DNA of 64,000 bases, taken from Bradyrhizobium algeriense (lineage in GTDB: Bacteria > Pseudomonadota > Alphaproteobacteria > Rhizobiales > Xanthobacteraceae). The position numbers were made by a program, and so were the translations under genes. The stretch is taken from NCBI RefSeq assembly GCF_036924595.1, contig NZ_JAZHRV010000001.1, forward strand, positions 2,914,001-2,978,000. The letters run 5' to 3'. Shown here in pieces: positions 43,955 through 53,048 of the stretch. A model generated the notes under the pieces. The model was given only the letters and a program-made list of their open reading frames with translations. It had not been told where the DNA came from and made no database searches. Position 1 is the first letter of the stretch; each line of letters opens with the position of its first letter.

Positions 43955-45274
43955 ATGGTCGCACCCCTGAAAGTGGGTATCGCGGGGCTCGGCACTGTTG
44001 GCGCCGAAGTCGTCCGCCTTATCGAAGAGCAGTCGCGGACGCTGTCCGAGCGCAGCGGACGCGGCGTGCGCGTCGTTGCCGTCACGGCGCGCTCGAAGGC
44101 GAAGAAGCGCGCGCTGGACCTGCGCGGCGTCGACTGGGCCAAAAGCCCGCTGGCGCTGGCCTCTGACCCCAACATCGATTGCTTTGTCGAACTGATGGGC
44201 GGCTCCGGCGAGCCGGCGCTGTCGGCGATCGAGGCCGCGCTGAAGTCCGGCAAGTCGGTGGTGACCGCCAACAAGGCGCTGATCGCCAAACACGGAATTC
44301 GGCTGGCCAAGGCTGCGGAGAAGCATGGCGGCGCGCTCAACTACGAGGCCGCCGTTGGCGCGGCCATTCCCGTCATCAAGACCCTTCGCGAGGGGCTTGC
44401 CGGTACCGGCGTCAACCGCGTCTACGGCATCCTCAACGGCACCTGCAATTACATCCTGACCCGGATGGAGCAGGAGGGTCTGTCATTTGCCGAATGCCTG
44501 AAGGACGCGCAGCGGCTCGGCTATGCCGAAGCCAATCCGTCCTTCGACGTCGACGGCCACGACACCGCGCAGAAGCTTGCGATCCTGGCGAGCCTCGCCT
44601 TCGGCACCAAGGTGGCGCAGAGCGCGGTCTATGTCGAAGGCATCTCCTCGATCGCGCCGGAAGATTTGCGCGCGGCTGAGGAACTGGGCTACCGCGTCAA
44701 ACTGCTTGGCGTGGCGGTGCGGACCGCCAAGGGCATCGAGCAGCGCGTGCATCCGACCATGGTGCCTAAATCATCCTCGATTGCGCAGGTGATGGGTGTT
44801 ACAAACGCGGTGACTATCGACGGCGAGGGTATCCCGCCGATCACGCTGGTGGGGCCTGGCGCCGGAGGCAGTGCCACCGCTTCCGCCGTCGTTGCCGACA
44901 TCGCCGATGTGGCGCGCGGTATTCGCGCAAGGCCGTTCGGACGTCCCGTGGAGCGGTTGCGCGACACCACTAAGGCGCCGATGGAGCGCCATGAGGGCGG
45001 CTATTACATCCGCCTGATGGCGCGCGATCTCGCCGGCACCGCCGCCACCATCGCCACCCGCCTCGCCGAACAGAAGATTTCACTGGAATCGATCGTGCAG
45101 CGTCATCCCGAAGGTGTAGACCTGAATGGCGCCACGAAAAAAAAGTCACCGGTTCCGGTCATCCTGATTACCTACGCAACCTCCGAGGATGCGGTGTACC
45201 GCGCGCTAGAGGCGGTACAGCGCGATAAGGTGATCAGCGGCCGGCCGCAGGTGATACGAATCGAGAAAAACTAG
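43955..45274 (+). CDS. hom: Homoserine dehydrogenase
   Basis: Reduces aspartate semialdehyde to homoserine for threonine and methionine synthesis. 439 residues: Rossmann motif VGIAGLGTVGAEVVRL, ELMGGSGEPA, TANKALIAKHG, the catalytic loop GILNGTCNYILTRME and GYAEANPSFDVDGHDTAQK, then a C-terminal ACT domain (YYIRLMARDLAGTAATIATRLAEQ) for feedback control by threonine. ATG 43955 is preferred; an upstream TTG at 43937 would add six residues. Confidence 0.97.
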   Translation: MVAPLKVGIAGLGTVGAEVVRLIEEQSRTLSERSGRGVRVVAVTARSKAKKRALDLRGVDWAKSPLALASDPNIDCFVELMGGSGEPALSAIEAALKSGKSVVTANKALIAKHGIRLAKAAEKHGGALNYEAAVGAAIPVIKTLREGLAGTGVNRVYGILNGTCNYILTRMEQEGLSFAECLKDAQRLGYAEANPSFDVDGHDTAQKLAILASLAFGTKVAQSAVYVEGISSIAPEDLRAAEELGYRVKLLGVAVRTAKGIEQRVHPTMVPKSSSIAQVMGVTNAVTIDGEGIPPITLVGPGAGGSATASAVVADIADVARGIRARPFGRPVERLRDTTKAPMERHEGGYYIRLMARDLAGTAATIATRLAEQKISLESIVQRHPEGVDLNGATKKKSPVPVILITYATSEDAVYRALEAVQRDKVISGRPQVIRIEKN

Positions 45275-45349
45275 CGCGCGATTTGCATGAGTTGCGCGTT
45301 GAACGATAGATCGGGCCGGGGCCCCGTGCAGGTTTAAAGGAGTGAGCCG

Positions 45350-46351
45350 ATGTCGACCCATATTTCCGTTCCGCCGCAGCTATTGCTCGAGCGCATCCTC
45401 ACGCTCGAGATCGTGCGCGTGACGGAACGCGCGGCTGTTTCGGCGGCGCGGCTGCGCGGCCATGGCCAGGAGAAGGCCGCCGACCAGGCGGCCGTCGACG
45501 CGATGCGTCGCGAACTCAACAAGCTGCCGATCGAAGGCACTGTCGTGATCGGCGAGGGCGAGCGCGATGAGGCGCCGATGCTGTTCATCGGCGAGAAGGT
45601 CGGGCTCAACGCCGGTCCGCAGGTCGATATCGCCGTCGACCCGCTGGAAGGCACCACGCTCTGTGCCAAGAACATGCCGGGCGCGATCGCGACCATGGCG
45701 ATGGCCGATGGCGGCACGCTGCTGCACGCACCCGACGTCTATATGGAGAAACTCGCGATCGGCCCGGGCTATACCAAGGGCGTGGTCGAGCTCGACGCAT
45801 CGCCTGCCGACAATGTTCGCCGGCTCGCCAAGGCCAAAGGCGTCGAGCCTGGCGCGATCACGGTGCTGGTACTCGACCGCCCGCGCCACGCCGATATCAT
45901 CGCCAGCATCCGCTCGACCGGCGCCGCGGTGCGGCTGATCACCGACGGCGACGTGGCGGGCGTGATCCATTGTGCCGATCCTGATAACACCGGCGTCGAC
46001 ATGTATATCGGCACCGGCGGCGCGCCCGAGGGCGTGCTGGCCGCGGCGGCGCTGCGTTGCATCGGCGGCCAGATGCAGTGCCGGCTGATCCTCGACAGCG
46101 AGGAGAAGCGCGAGCGCGCGCACAAGATGGGCGTGACCGATCCGAAGATGATCTACGGCATCGAGGACATGGTGCGCGGCGACTGTCTGTTCGCGGCAAC
46201 CGGCGTCACCACGGGTTCGCTGCTCACGGGCGTCAAATTCCGCAAGGATAGCGTAATCGAGACCGAAACGGTGGTGATGCGTTCGGTCACCGGCACGGTG
46301 CGCTACATCAAGGCCGAGCACCGGCAGCTGGATAAATTCCATTTGGATTGA
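45350..46351 (+). CDS. glpX: Class II fructose-1,6-bisphosphatase (GlpX)
   Basis: Gluconeogenic phosphatase. 333 residues: ERAAVSAARLRGHGQEKAADQAAVDAMR, GTVVIGEGERDEAPML (metal-binding Glu and Asp), DIAVDPLEGTTLCAKNMPG and GTGGAPEGVLAAAALRC. AGGAGTGAG precedes ATG 45350. It is 75 bases downstream of hom, so it may be read from the same transcript. In some alphaproteobacteria the enzyme also has seduheptulose-1,7-bisphosphatase activity. Confidence 0.96.
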   Translation: MSTHISVPPQLLLERILTLEIVRVTERAAVSAARLRGHGQEKAADQAAVDAMRRELNKLPIEGTVVIGEGERDEAPMLFIGEKVGLNAGPQVDIAVDPLEGTTLCAKNMPGAIATMAMADGGTLLHAPDVYMEKLAIGPGYTKGVVELDASPADNVRRLAKAKGVEPGAITVLVLDRPRHADIIASIRSTGAAVRLITDGDVAGVIHCADPDNTGVDMYIGTGGAPEGVLAAAALRCIGGQMQCRLILDSEEKRERAHKMGVTDPKMIYGIEDMVRGDCLFAATGVTTGSLLTGVKFRKDSVIETETVVMRSVTGTVRYIKAEHRQLDKFHLD

Positions 46352-46359
46352 GGCAGGCC

Positions 46360-46478
46360 GTCATTCCGGGGCGATGTAGCATCGAACTATGGTGCGCAAT
46401 TGCGCACCTGAGAATCTCGAGATTCCCCGATGTGCAATTGCACATCTGAGGTTCGCGCTTTGCGCGCCCCGGAATGAC
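46360..46478. repeat. Dispersed palindromic repeat GTCATTCCGGGGCG / CGCCCCGGAATGAC
   Basis: The outer arms GTCATTCCGGGGCG (46360-46373) and CGCCCCGGAATGAC (46465-46478) are exact complements. The inside contains GGTGCGCAATTGCGCACC and ATGTGCAATTGCACATC palindromes and GAATCTCGAGATTC. I recall this as a common Bradyrhizobium intergenic element. It also lies at the glpX 3' end and could block read-through. Confidence 0.8.
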
Positions 46479-46501
46479 AAGAAGAAACGGGGAGGGCTCG
46501 C

Positions 46502-47221
46502 ATGTCCGATGTTTCGGCGGTAAAAGCGCTGGTGTTCGACGTGTTCGGCACCGTCGTCGACTGGCGCACCAGCCTCATCAATGATTTCACCAAATGGTCG
46601 GAAACCTCGGGCATCGAGGCCGACTGGACCGCTCTCGTCGATGGCTGGCGCGCGGTCTACTCCGCCTCGATGGACGAGGTGCGCAAGCATCCCGAACGCG
46701 GCTATCAGATACTGGATACGCTGCACCGGCAATCGCTGGAAAAACTGGTGGCGCAGTTTTCAATTCAAGGCTTGAGCGACGCCGATCTGCACTACCTGAC
46801 GATGGGCTGGCACCGCCTGCATCCCTGGCCCGACAGCGTGCCGGGGCTGACGCGGCTGAAAAAGAAATACATCATCTCGCCGCTCTCCAACGGCAATGTC
46901 GCGCTGCTGACCAACATGGCCAAGTTCGCCGGCCTCCCGTGGGACCTCATCATGTCCGCGGAATTGTTCGAGCATTACAAGCCCGATCCGGAAACCTATC
47001 TCGGCGCCGCCAAATTGCTGTGCCTGCCGCCGGGTGAGGTGATGATGGTCGCTGCGCACAACAACGATCTGAAGGCCGCGCAGAAGCTCGGCCTCAAGAC
47101 CGCCTTCGTCGCGCGTCCCACCGAATACGGCCCGCATCAGAAATATGATTTCGAGGCGAAAGGCGACTGGGACATCGTTGCCAAAGATTTTGGCGGCATC
47201 GCCGACAGGTTGGGGTGCTGA
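46502..47221 (+). CDS. HAD-superfamily hydrolase, haloacid dehalogenase type II-like
   Basis: 239 residues. The nucleophile Asp13 is in LVFDVFGTVVDWR, motif II Ser is in SPLSNGN, and motif III and IV residues are in ELFEHYKPDPETYLGAA and MVAAHNNDLKAA. The VFDVFGT...W cap pattern and length match L-2-haloacid dehalogenases, though many relatives hydrolyse phosphate esters. Start ATG 46502 with GGGGAGGG upstream. No transporter or halogen-related gene is nearby. Confidence 0.9.
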   Translation: MSDVSAVKALVFDVFGTVVDWRTSLINDFTKWSETSGIEADWTALVDGWRAVYSASMDEVRKHPERGYQILDTLHRQSLEKLVAQFSIQGLSDADLHYLTMGWHRLHPWPDSVPGLTRLKKKYIISPLSNGNVALLTNMAKFAGLPWDLIMSAELFEHYKPDPETYLGAAKLLCLPPGEVMMVAAHNNDLKAAQKLGLKTAFVARPTEYGPHQKYDFEAKGDWDIVAKDFGGIADRLGC

Positions 47222-47228
47222 GGTGGCT

Positions 47229-47275
47229 TGTGTCCCGGGCGCGGCGCAGCGTTTTTCACGACGCACTGCAGAGCG
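47229..47275. repeat. Degraded GTCCCGGGCGCGGCGCAGCG dispersed repeat
   Basis: TGTCCCGGGCGCGGCGCAGCG followed by CACGACGCACTGCAGAGC resembles half of an intergenic repeat that I recall from rhizobia (GTCCCGGACGCGGTGCAGCG...CACTGCAGAGCCGGGAC); only one side is well kept. It separates the HAD gene from the toxin gene. Confidence 0.4.
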
Positions 47276-47281
47276 GGCATG

Positions 47282-47575
47282 TCATGGCGTGCCTGACGCG
47301 GAGCGCGGCCGGCGCGATGCGTGGCGCATACGCTGAATGATAACGTCGCTATCGGTGACGCGATAAAAAATCAGATAGGGATAAGGGCTGAGAGTGAGGC
47401 GCCGCACACCTGGAAGGTCGGTCGCTTGCCCGGCGTAAGGGTGCTGCGCCAGCAAACGGAACAGAGTTTGAATCCGCTCGCGAACATGGTTTGCCCCTTG
47501 GGGCGAATCCGCCTCGATGTAGTCAAGCGCCTTCTCGATCTGCATCGCCGCGCGCCGTGTGACGCGCAGCCTCAC
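47282..47575 (-). CDS. Toxin of a RelE/ParE-type toxin-antitoxin pair
   Basis: 97 residues with the RelE/ParE fold: RVTRRAAMQIEKALDYIEADSPQGANHVRERI, then HPYAGQATDLPGVRRLTLSPYPYLIFYRV, and a C-terminal VIIQRMRHASRRP. It would act as an mRNA interferase or gyrase inhibitor; the RMRHASR ending is usual for ParE toxins. A GTG start at 47575 overlaps the antitoxin stop (GTGA), so the antitoxin is made first. Confidence 0.9.
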   Translation of the reverse strand: MRLRVTRRAAMQIEKALDYIEADSPQGANHVRERIQTLFRLLAQHPYAGQATDLPGVRRLTLSPYPYLIFYRVTDSDVIIQRMRHASRRPRSASGTP

Positions 47576-47799
47576 ACAGTGCGCTTTGTCAGGATCGAAC
47601 GCATCAGTTCGTCCGTGGCGAACTCACCCCGCGCGATCTCCGCATCTGCTTCGGCAAGGTCGGCGCGTTCCTCGGACGTCAACAGAATGACGGGTTGCTC
47701 TTCGCCGGCCACCTGCAAAAGCAGGCGCGCAAGTTCGTCCTGCACCTCAGGGGGGAGGCCGCGTACGCTGTCGACTGCATGTTCAAGCAGTTTGGTCAT
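47572..47799 (-). CDS. Antitoxin of the RelE/ParE-type pair
   Basis: 75 residues, acidic: MTKLLEHAVDSVRGLPPEVQDELARLLLQVAGEEQ then LTSEERADLAEADAEIARGEFATDE and a basic C terminus. The first part forms helices of the type seen in antitoxins that dimerise; the second wraps the toxin. Start ATG 47799; TTTCAACC sits upstream and no strong ribosome site is visible. The pair is probably self-repressed. Confidence 0.82.
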   Translation of the reverse strand: MTKLLEHAVDSVRGLPPEVQDELARLLLQVAGEEQPVILLTSEERADLAEADAEIARGEFATDELMRSILTKRTV

Positions 47800-47919
47800 G
47801 GTTGAAAGATAGGCGTTTCCCCAGCGGGAGGGAAGGATTTCAAGGGAAAATGTATGCGTCTTATTTTGCCTTGACGCTACGATGCATCGCCACCGTAGTT
47901 TCTGTCACAATAGCGCAAC

Positions 47920-49014
47920 CTATCCCACCCCGCCCTGGATCACCCCGAACCAGCCGAGGCCCTTATACGTTTCGTAGCCGGGCGTGGCGTGGAACGCGAC
48001 CAGCGCGCCGGAGCGGTCCTGATGGAAGCCGGAGCGCCGTCCCTCCAGTGGAAGCGAGACGCGCTCGGTGAGCAGGCCCTGGCCGTCGGACGCCGCGATT
48101 ACCCGGAAATTCGAATCGACCAGCAGCACGCGCGCCTTGTCGGCGGCGCCGACGCGCACGCCTTGCACGATGGCGCGGGCTTGCGGCTCCCAGTCGAAGT
48201 GGACCGCCAGCACGCCGGTCGGTTTGCCGTTGGCCTTGCCGCCGGCGCGAACGCTGGCGCAATAGGTCACGACCTGGGCGTTGCCAAGCAGGGGCTGGCA
48301 TTCGACGTCGCCGACGGCGTAATCGTCGCCGGAGCGCAGGTTCCGTGCCGCGCGAAACCATTTTGTGTGCGACACGTTCTGGCTCACGACGCCAAAGCGA
48401 TCGGCGCGGCCGTTGGCGCGCACATTGCCGTCGAGATCGCACAGCCAGAGATCGAGATAGACGGTGTAGGCGCCGAGGATCACGGCCATCCGTTCCGACG
48501 CATGCGCGACGGCGGCAGCCTCCGGCGCCGCCGCGCAATCGACGACGGCGGAATCGGTCGCCCACCAGCGCACGTCGCAGGTGCGCTCATAGAGGTTGCG
48601 ATCGATCAGTTCGATGGCGTTCAGCGACAGATCGACCATGCGCTCGCCGCGCGAGCGGTCGGCCATCTGCGCGATCGAATTCATCAGATTGCCGGTGCGG
48701 TTGGTGAGCTGGCTTTCGAGTTCGCGGGCGATGGTCTCGACTTGCTGGCCGACGTTGCGAACTTCCTGCGCCACCACGGCAAAGCCCGCACCCTGGGCGC
48801 CTGCGCGTGAACTCTCGATCAGCGCGTTCAGCGCCAGCATCTTCATCTGGTTGGTGATCTTCTGGATCGACTTGGTCTTCTCGCAGGCGACCTGATTGAC
48901 CTCGGCGGTCAATCTGGCGATCAGCGCGGAAACGTCGGCCTCGTCCTCGGCGCCCGCTGCATTGGCTGGCTGTTTTGCGATCGTTGCTGTCTGGGAGCGA
49001 AGCGCGACGGACAT
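47920..49014 (-). CDS. Soluble chemoreceptor-like protein, N-terminal signalling helix and C-terminal Cache domain
   Basis: 364 residues without a transmembrane segment. Residues 40-110 carry the methyl-accepting hairpin tip: KSIQKITNQMKMLALNALIESSRAGAQGAGFAVVAQEVRNVGQQ. The C-terminal half (residues 150-355) looks like a PDC/Cache sensor: LYERTCDVRWWATDSAV, CDLDGNVRANG, TKWFRAARNLRSGDDYAVGDV, LAVHFDWEPQA. The order (signalling first, sensor last) is reversed compared with classical chemoreceptors. The start at ATG 49014 is followed by a Ala/Asp/Glu-rich lead of 25 residues. Confidence 0.85.
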   Translation of the reverse strand: MSVALRSQTATIAKQPANAAGAEDEADVSALIARLTAEVNQVACEKTKSIQKITNQMKMLALNALIESSRAGAQGAGFAVVAQEVRNVGQQVETIARELESQLTNRTGNLMNSIAQMADRSRGERMVDLSLNAIELIDRNLYERTCDVRWWATDSAVVDCAAAPEAAAVAHASERMAVILGAYTVYLDLWLCDLDGNVRANGRADRFGVVSQNVSHTKWFRAARNLRSGDDYAVGDVECQPLLGNAQVVTYCASVRAGGKANGKPTGVLAVHFDWEPQARAIVQGVRVGAADKARVLLVDSNFRVIAASDGQGLLTERVSLPLEGRRSGFHQDRSGALVAFHATPGYETYKGLGWFGVIQGGVG

Positions 49015-49319
49015 TGGCGGGGAATTCCTCAGTCTTTGTGCGGATGTCGATCTTCTGCGGATCGGCGGGACTCAACGAGTGCGTATTGACTCCTTTGTCG
49101 GGGATCATGGCTAACGATTGGTTTAATTTCTGCCTCGCGCGGGTAGTATTGCGGGGACAAGTTGCATCTTCTTTGTGCAAGTCGTTTTTATCGGCATAGA
49201 CTCAAAGCTGGTGCGGCCGGGATTGTGTCGGCTTGGCCGCAGCGATTCGCGCGGATCCGTACCACGCCATGGTCCGAGTTTGCCGATCGGCGGCTTTGTC
49301 CCTATCACTCGAAGGAATC
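49015..49319. other. Divergent intergenic region, chemoreceptor-like gene / recJ
   Basis: 305 bases expected to hold both promoters. No repeat or operator-like palindrome was seen; the AT-rich stretch near 49110-49130 (GATTGGTTTAATTTCTG) may be part of a promoter. Short ORFs across it have no family resemblance. Confidence 0.4.
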
Positions 49320-51161
49320 ATGACGCTCCCCGTATCCGCACTGCCCGTTGAACTGCCGCCGGCGTTTCTCGGCGTCTTGCGTTCGGCGACCGGCAAATTG
49401 TGGCGCGACCGGCTCGATGCCAGGGGGGCGGCGCGGGCGCTGGCGATCACGCAGCGCTACCAATTGCCGGAGATGCTGGCGCGCGTGCTGGCGGGGCGCG
49501 ATGTCGGGATCGACGAGGTCGAGGATTTTCTCGATCCGACCATCCGCAAACTGATGCCCGATCCCCACACCGTGACGGCGATGGAGACGGCGGCGAGGCG
49601 CATTGCCGACGCAGCCGCGCGCGCCGAGAAGGTCGCGATCTTCGGCGATTACGACGTCGATGGCGCGACCTCGGCGGCGCTGCTGGCCTGGCATCTGCGC
49701 CATTGCGGGCTCGATCCGCTGATCCACATCCCCGACCGCATCTTCGAGGGCTATGGCCCCAATGTCGACGCGGTGCGGGGGCTCGCCGGCAAAGGCGCGA
49801 CGCTGCTCGTCACCGTCGATTGCGGCACCACCAGCCTCGAGCCGCTGGCGGAAGCACGGAAGCTCGGCATGTCCGTGGTCGTCATCGACCACCACCAGAC
49901 CGGCGACGAATTGCCGGAGGTCGATGCGCTGGTGAACCCGAACCGGCCTGACGATCTCTCAGGCCTCGGTCATCTCGCTGCCGTCGGCCTGGTGCTGATC
50001 ACGCTGGTGGCGGTGAACCGGGAATTGCGTAGCCGCGGCTTCTGGAATGCCGAGCGGCCGGAGCCGGATCTGCTCGGCATGCTGCACCATGTGGCGCTCG
50101 GCACCGTGGCCGACGTCGCGCCCCTGACCGGGCTCAACCGCGCCTTCGTCGCCAAGGGCCTGATCGCGATGCGCCGCCGCGACCATATCGGCCATACCGC
50201 GCTGATGGACGTGGCGCGGCTGAACGGACCGCCGGAAGCCTGGCACCTCGGATTCATGCTGGGGCCGCGCATCAATGCCGGCGGTCGCATCGGCCGCGCC
50301 GATCTCGGGGTGCGGCTGCTGCTGGAAGGCGACATCTCGGAGGCCGCGCGGATCGCAGCCGAGCTCGACCGGCTCAACAGCGAGCGCCGCATCATCGAGC
50401 AGGCGGCGGAGGCGCAAGCCGAGGCCGAAGCGCTGGCTTCGCTCGGGCTCGAAGACAAGGGCGCGGTGATCGTGACCGCCGCCGAGGGCTGGCATCCCGG
50501 CATCGTCGGTCTGGTCGCCTCGCGGCTGAAGGAGAAATTTGCACGTCCCGCCTTTGCGATTGCGCTGGAGCCGGGCGGCATCGGCACCGGCTCGGGCCGC
50601 TCGATCTCGGGCGTCGATCTCGGCAAGGCGGTGCGGCAGGCGGTGAAGGAGCGGCTCTTGATGAAGGGCGGCGGCCACGCCATGGCCGCGGGCGTGACGC
50701 TGCGCAAGGAGAAGCTTGCGGAATTTCGTGCCTTCATGGAAAGCGCGCTGGCCGAGGACGTCGCCAACTCCCGTCACGAGCACGAGCTGTTCATCGACGG
50801 TGCGGTGAGCGCGCGCAGCGTAACCGTGGAATTCGCGACGATGCTGAACCGCGCCGGGCCGTTCGGGGCGGCCAATCCAGAGCCCGTGATCGCGCTGCCG
50901 GCGCATCAGCTGGTCTATGCCGACGAAGTGGGGCAAGCGCATCTGCGCCTGCGCTTCAAGTCGGGCGACGGCGCCATCGTCAACGGCATCGCGTTTCGCT
51001 CGGTCGGGCAGAAGCTCGGCCACGCGCTGACGCAGAACCGCGGCCAGCCGCTGCATGTGGCAGGCTCGCTCGCGGTCGATCGCTTTCAGGGCTCGGAACG
51101 CGTGCAGTTGCGCGTGACCGACGTCGCAGTGCCGGATCCGGGACCGGCCTTGATCAGGTAA
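49320..51161 (+). CDS. recJ: Single-stranded-DNA-specific 5'-3' exonuclease RecJ
   Basis: Acts in recombination and mismatch repair. 613 residues with the DHH-family motifs: AIFGDYDVDGATSAALLAWHL (motif I), LLVTVDCGTT (II), VVVIDHHQTGDELP (III), HLAAVGLVLITLVAVNREL, then the DHHA1 domain with GVDLGKAVRQA and KGGGHAMAAGVT, and an OB-fold C terminus. ATG 49320 follows CGAAGGAATC; the frame is open upstream but without a ribosome site. Length fits the family. Confidence 0.97.
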   Translation: MTLPVSALPVELPPAFLGVLRSATGKLWRDRLDARGAARALAITQRYQLPEMLARVLAGRDVGIDEVEDFLDPTIRKLMPDPHTVTAMETAARRIADAAARAEKVAIFGDYDVDGATSAALLAWHLRHCGLDPLIHIPDRIFEGYGPNVDAVRGLAGKGATLLVTVDCGTTSLEPLAEARKLGMSVVVIDHHQTGDELPEVDALVNPNRPDDLSGLGHLAAVGLVLITLVAVNRELRSRGFWNAERPEPDLLGMLHHVALGTVADVAPLTGLNRAFVAKGLIAMRRRDHIGHTALMDVARLNGPPEAWHLGFMLGPRINAGGRIGRADLGVRLLLEGDISEAARIAAELDRLNSERRIIEQAAEAQAEAEALASLGLEDKGAVIVTAAEGWHPGIVGLVASRLKEKFARPAFAIALEPGGIGTGSGRSISGVDLGKAVRQAVKERLLMKGGGHAMAAGVTLRKEKLAEFRAFMESALAEDVANSRHEHELFIDGAVSARSVTVEFATMLNRAGPFGAANPEPVIALPAHQLVYADEVGQAHLRLRFKSGDGAIVNGIAFRSVGQKLGHALTQNRGQPLHVAGSLAVDRFQGSERVQLRVTDVAVPDPGPALIR

Positions 51162-51194
51162 TTCGACAACCAAGAACAACAAACGGGAGAAGAA

Positions 51195-52004
51195 ATGACA
51201 GGACAGGTTCAGGGCAAGGTCGCGCTGGTGACGGGTGGTGCGTCCGGCATCGGGGAGGCGGTTTGCGAATTGCTGGCGCGCGAAGGCGCCTCAATTGCCG
51301 TAACCGACGTCGACGATTTGAAAGGTCCCGAGGTCGTCGCGCGGATCAAGAAGGCGGGTGGAGAGGCGAGCTTTTGGCATCACGACGTCACCAGCGAGGA
51401 ACGCTGGATCGAGGTCGTGGCTGACGTGATGAAGCGCTACGGGCGGCTGGACGTGCTGGTCTCGAACGCCGGCATCGGAATCTCCGTTCCGACGATCACC
51501 GAGATGTCGCTGGCGGATTGGCGGCGGCAGAACGCGGTCAATCTCGACGGCGTATTTTTATCCGTGAAGCATTGCCTGCCGGCGATGCGCAAGACCGGCG
51601 GCGGCTCCGTCATCATGATGTCGTCGCTGGCGGGGTTGCGCGGTGCGGCCGGTCTTTCCGGTTACTCCGCGACCAAGGGCGGTGTCCGGCTGTTCGCCAA
51701 GTCGATCGCGATGGAGTGCGCCACGTTTGGCGACGGCATCCGCGTCAACTCGGTGCATCCCGGAATCATCGACACGCCGATCTGGGGCAAGATTCCGGCT
51801 GGAGCCACAGGCAGCGGGCAGAACGCGCCGATCGATCCTGAGGAACGGGCCAAAATGGTGACGCCGCTCGGGCGTGCCGGCGAGGCTGAGGAGATCGCGC
51901 AGGGCGTGTTGTATCTGGCGTCGGATGCCTCGCGTTACGTGACGGGAACGGAGCTCGTCATCGATGGCGGGATGAATGCGGGCGGGGTGGCGCGGAGGGC
52001 GTGA
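51195..52004 (+). CDS. Short-chain dehydrogenase/reductase
   Basis: 269 residues: cofactor motif TGGASGIGEAV (14-24), a DVD at the end of the second strand (NAD preference likely), SNAGIG, catalytic Ser in MMSSLAGLRG, YSATKGG with Tyr and Lys, and GIIDTPIWGKIP before the C-terminal dimer strand VTGTELVIDGGMNAGG. Related to cyclohexanol/3-hydroxysteroid-type SDRs in general form; substrate unknown. AACGGGAGAAG precedes ATG 51195. It follows recJ by 33 bases. Confidence 0.93.
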   Translation: MTGQVQGKVALVTGGASGIGEAVCELLAREGASIAVTDVDDLKGPEVVARIKKAGGEASFWHHDVTSEERWIEVVADVMKRYGRLDVLVSNAGIGISVPTITEMSLADWRRQNAVNLDGVFLSVKHCLPAMRKTGGGSVIMMSSLAGLRGAAGLSGYSATKGGVRLFAKSIAMECATFGDGIRVNSVHPGIIDTPIWGKIPAGATGSGQNAPIDPEERAKMVTPLGRAGEAEEIAQGVLYLASDASRYVTGTELVIDGGMNAGGVARRA

Positions 52005-52047
52005 GGGTGGCGAAATCCGCTTCTTCGGTGTGACACGCGTCAGAGCA

Positions 52048-52938
52048 CTATTGGGGCGCTGCGGTGAATTGCGCCCGCAACCAAGTCTGCACCGCCTCGA
52101 TCGGTTCGCTCAGTGGTCTGTCGCGGCCGCGGACCAGGTGCAAGGAGAAGCCTTCAAGCTCCGGTCCGAACGGGACCTCCAACGTGCCCTGCGCCAGTTC
52201 GTCGGAGACAAGCAGCAGGCTATGCAGCGCGATCCCGGCGCCGGCGACCGTCGCCTGGATCGCATGGGTCTCATCGCTGAAGCGCAGGCCCGCCCGTGCA
52301 TCGATGCCATCAACGCCGGCAATTTTCAGCCAGCGACGCCAGGTCGGATTGCGGGGATCGCGACGATACCAGTCGAAATGCAGCAGGGTTGCTGACCGCA
52401 GGTCGCTCGTTTTCTTGATACCGAGGCGCGGACTTACGACCGGCGCAAAGCGATCGACGGTAAGGGTCTCAGCGACCAGATCGGGGTAGGGTCCGGGGCC
52501 GTAGCGCAGGGCGAGATCAGCGACGCCCGAACCGAGGTCGACGGCTTCCAGCGTCGCGAGCAACGTGAGATCGATGTCCGGTCGCGCCTTGCGAAATGCC
52601 GCGATGCGCGGCACTAACCACTTGGCCGCGAAAGCAGGTGTCGCGGACAGCGTCACCACGGTGCGCCGCCGCGTGCGGCTCAAGCCATCGATAACGCGCG
52701 CAAAGGAATCGAAGCCGTCGCGCAGAATCGGCAACAGTACTTGCCCTTCCGCCGTAAGCAGCACCTGGCGCGTGCGCCGTTCGAACAATCTCACGCCGAT
52801 CGCTTCCTCGAGCTGCCGCACCTGATGACTGATCGCCGTCGGCGTGACGTGCAGTTCGTGCGCTGCGCGCTTGAAGCTCAGATGTCGCGCGGCGGCCTCG
52901 AACGCGCGCAGGCCAATCAATGGAGGCAGACGTCGCAT
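52048..52938 (-). CDS. LysR-family transcriptional regulator, GcvA-like
   Basis: 296 residues: N-terminal HTH (LRAFEAAARHLSFKRAAHELHVTPTAISHQVRQLEEAIG, residues 9-47) and a substrate-binding domain. The RLPPLIGLRAFEAAARHLSF opening marks the GcvA subgroup. It is divergent from the azoreductase gene, with a near-perfect dyad between the two starts, so it most likely controls that gene and itself. Start ATG 52938. Confidence 0.94.
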   Translation of the reverse strand: MRRLPPLIGLRAFEAAARHLSFKRAAHELHVTPTAISHQVRQLEEAIGVRLFERRTRQVLLTAEGQVLLPILRDGFDSFARVIDGLSRTRRRTVVTLSATPAFAAKWLVPRIAAFRKARPDIDLTLLATLEAVDLGSGVADLALRYGPGPYPDLVAETLTVDRFAPVVSPRLGIKKTSDLRSATLLHFDWYRRDPRNPTWRRWLKIAGVDGIDARAGLRFSDETHAIQATVAGAGIALHSLLLVSDELAQGTLEVPFGPELEGFSLHLVRGRDRPLSEPIEAVQTWLRAQFTAAPQ

Positions 52939-52946
52939 TGCTATGG

Positions 52947-52975
52947 CCTATAGATGAGTTTAGCTCATCCATAGG
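52947..52975. promoter_or_regulatory. Candidate LysR operator, CCTATAGATGAG-N5-CTCATCCATAGG
   Basis: The arms 52947-52958 and 52964-52975 match in 11 of 12 paired positions. The site starts nine bases upstream of the lysR start codon and lies about 75 bases upstream of the azoreductase start, the usual place for a LysR autoregulatory site. Confidence 0.75.
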
Positions 52976-53048
52976 CTGAGTAATTTGCGTTTGTCAATGC
53001 GGCTCGCTGCACCGATCTAAGCCGCTAACAGATGAACGGAGATATGCC

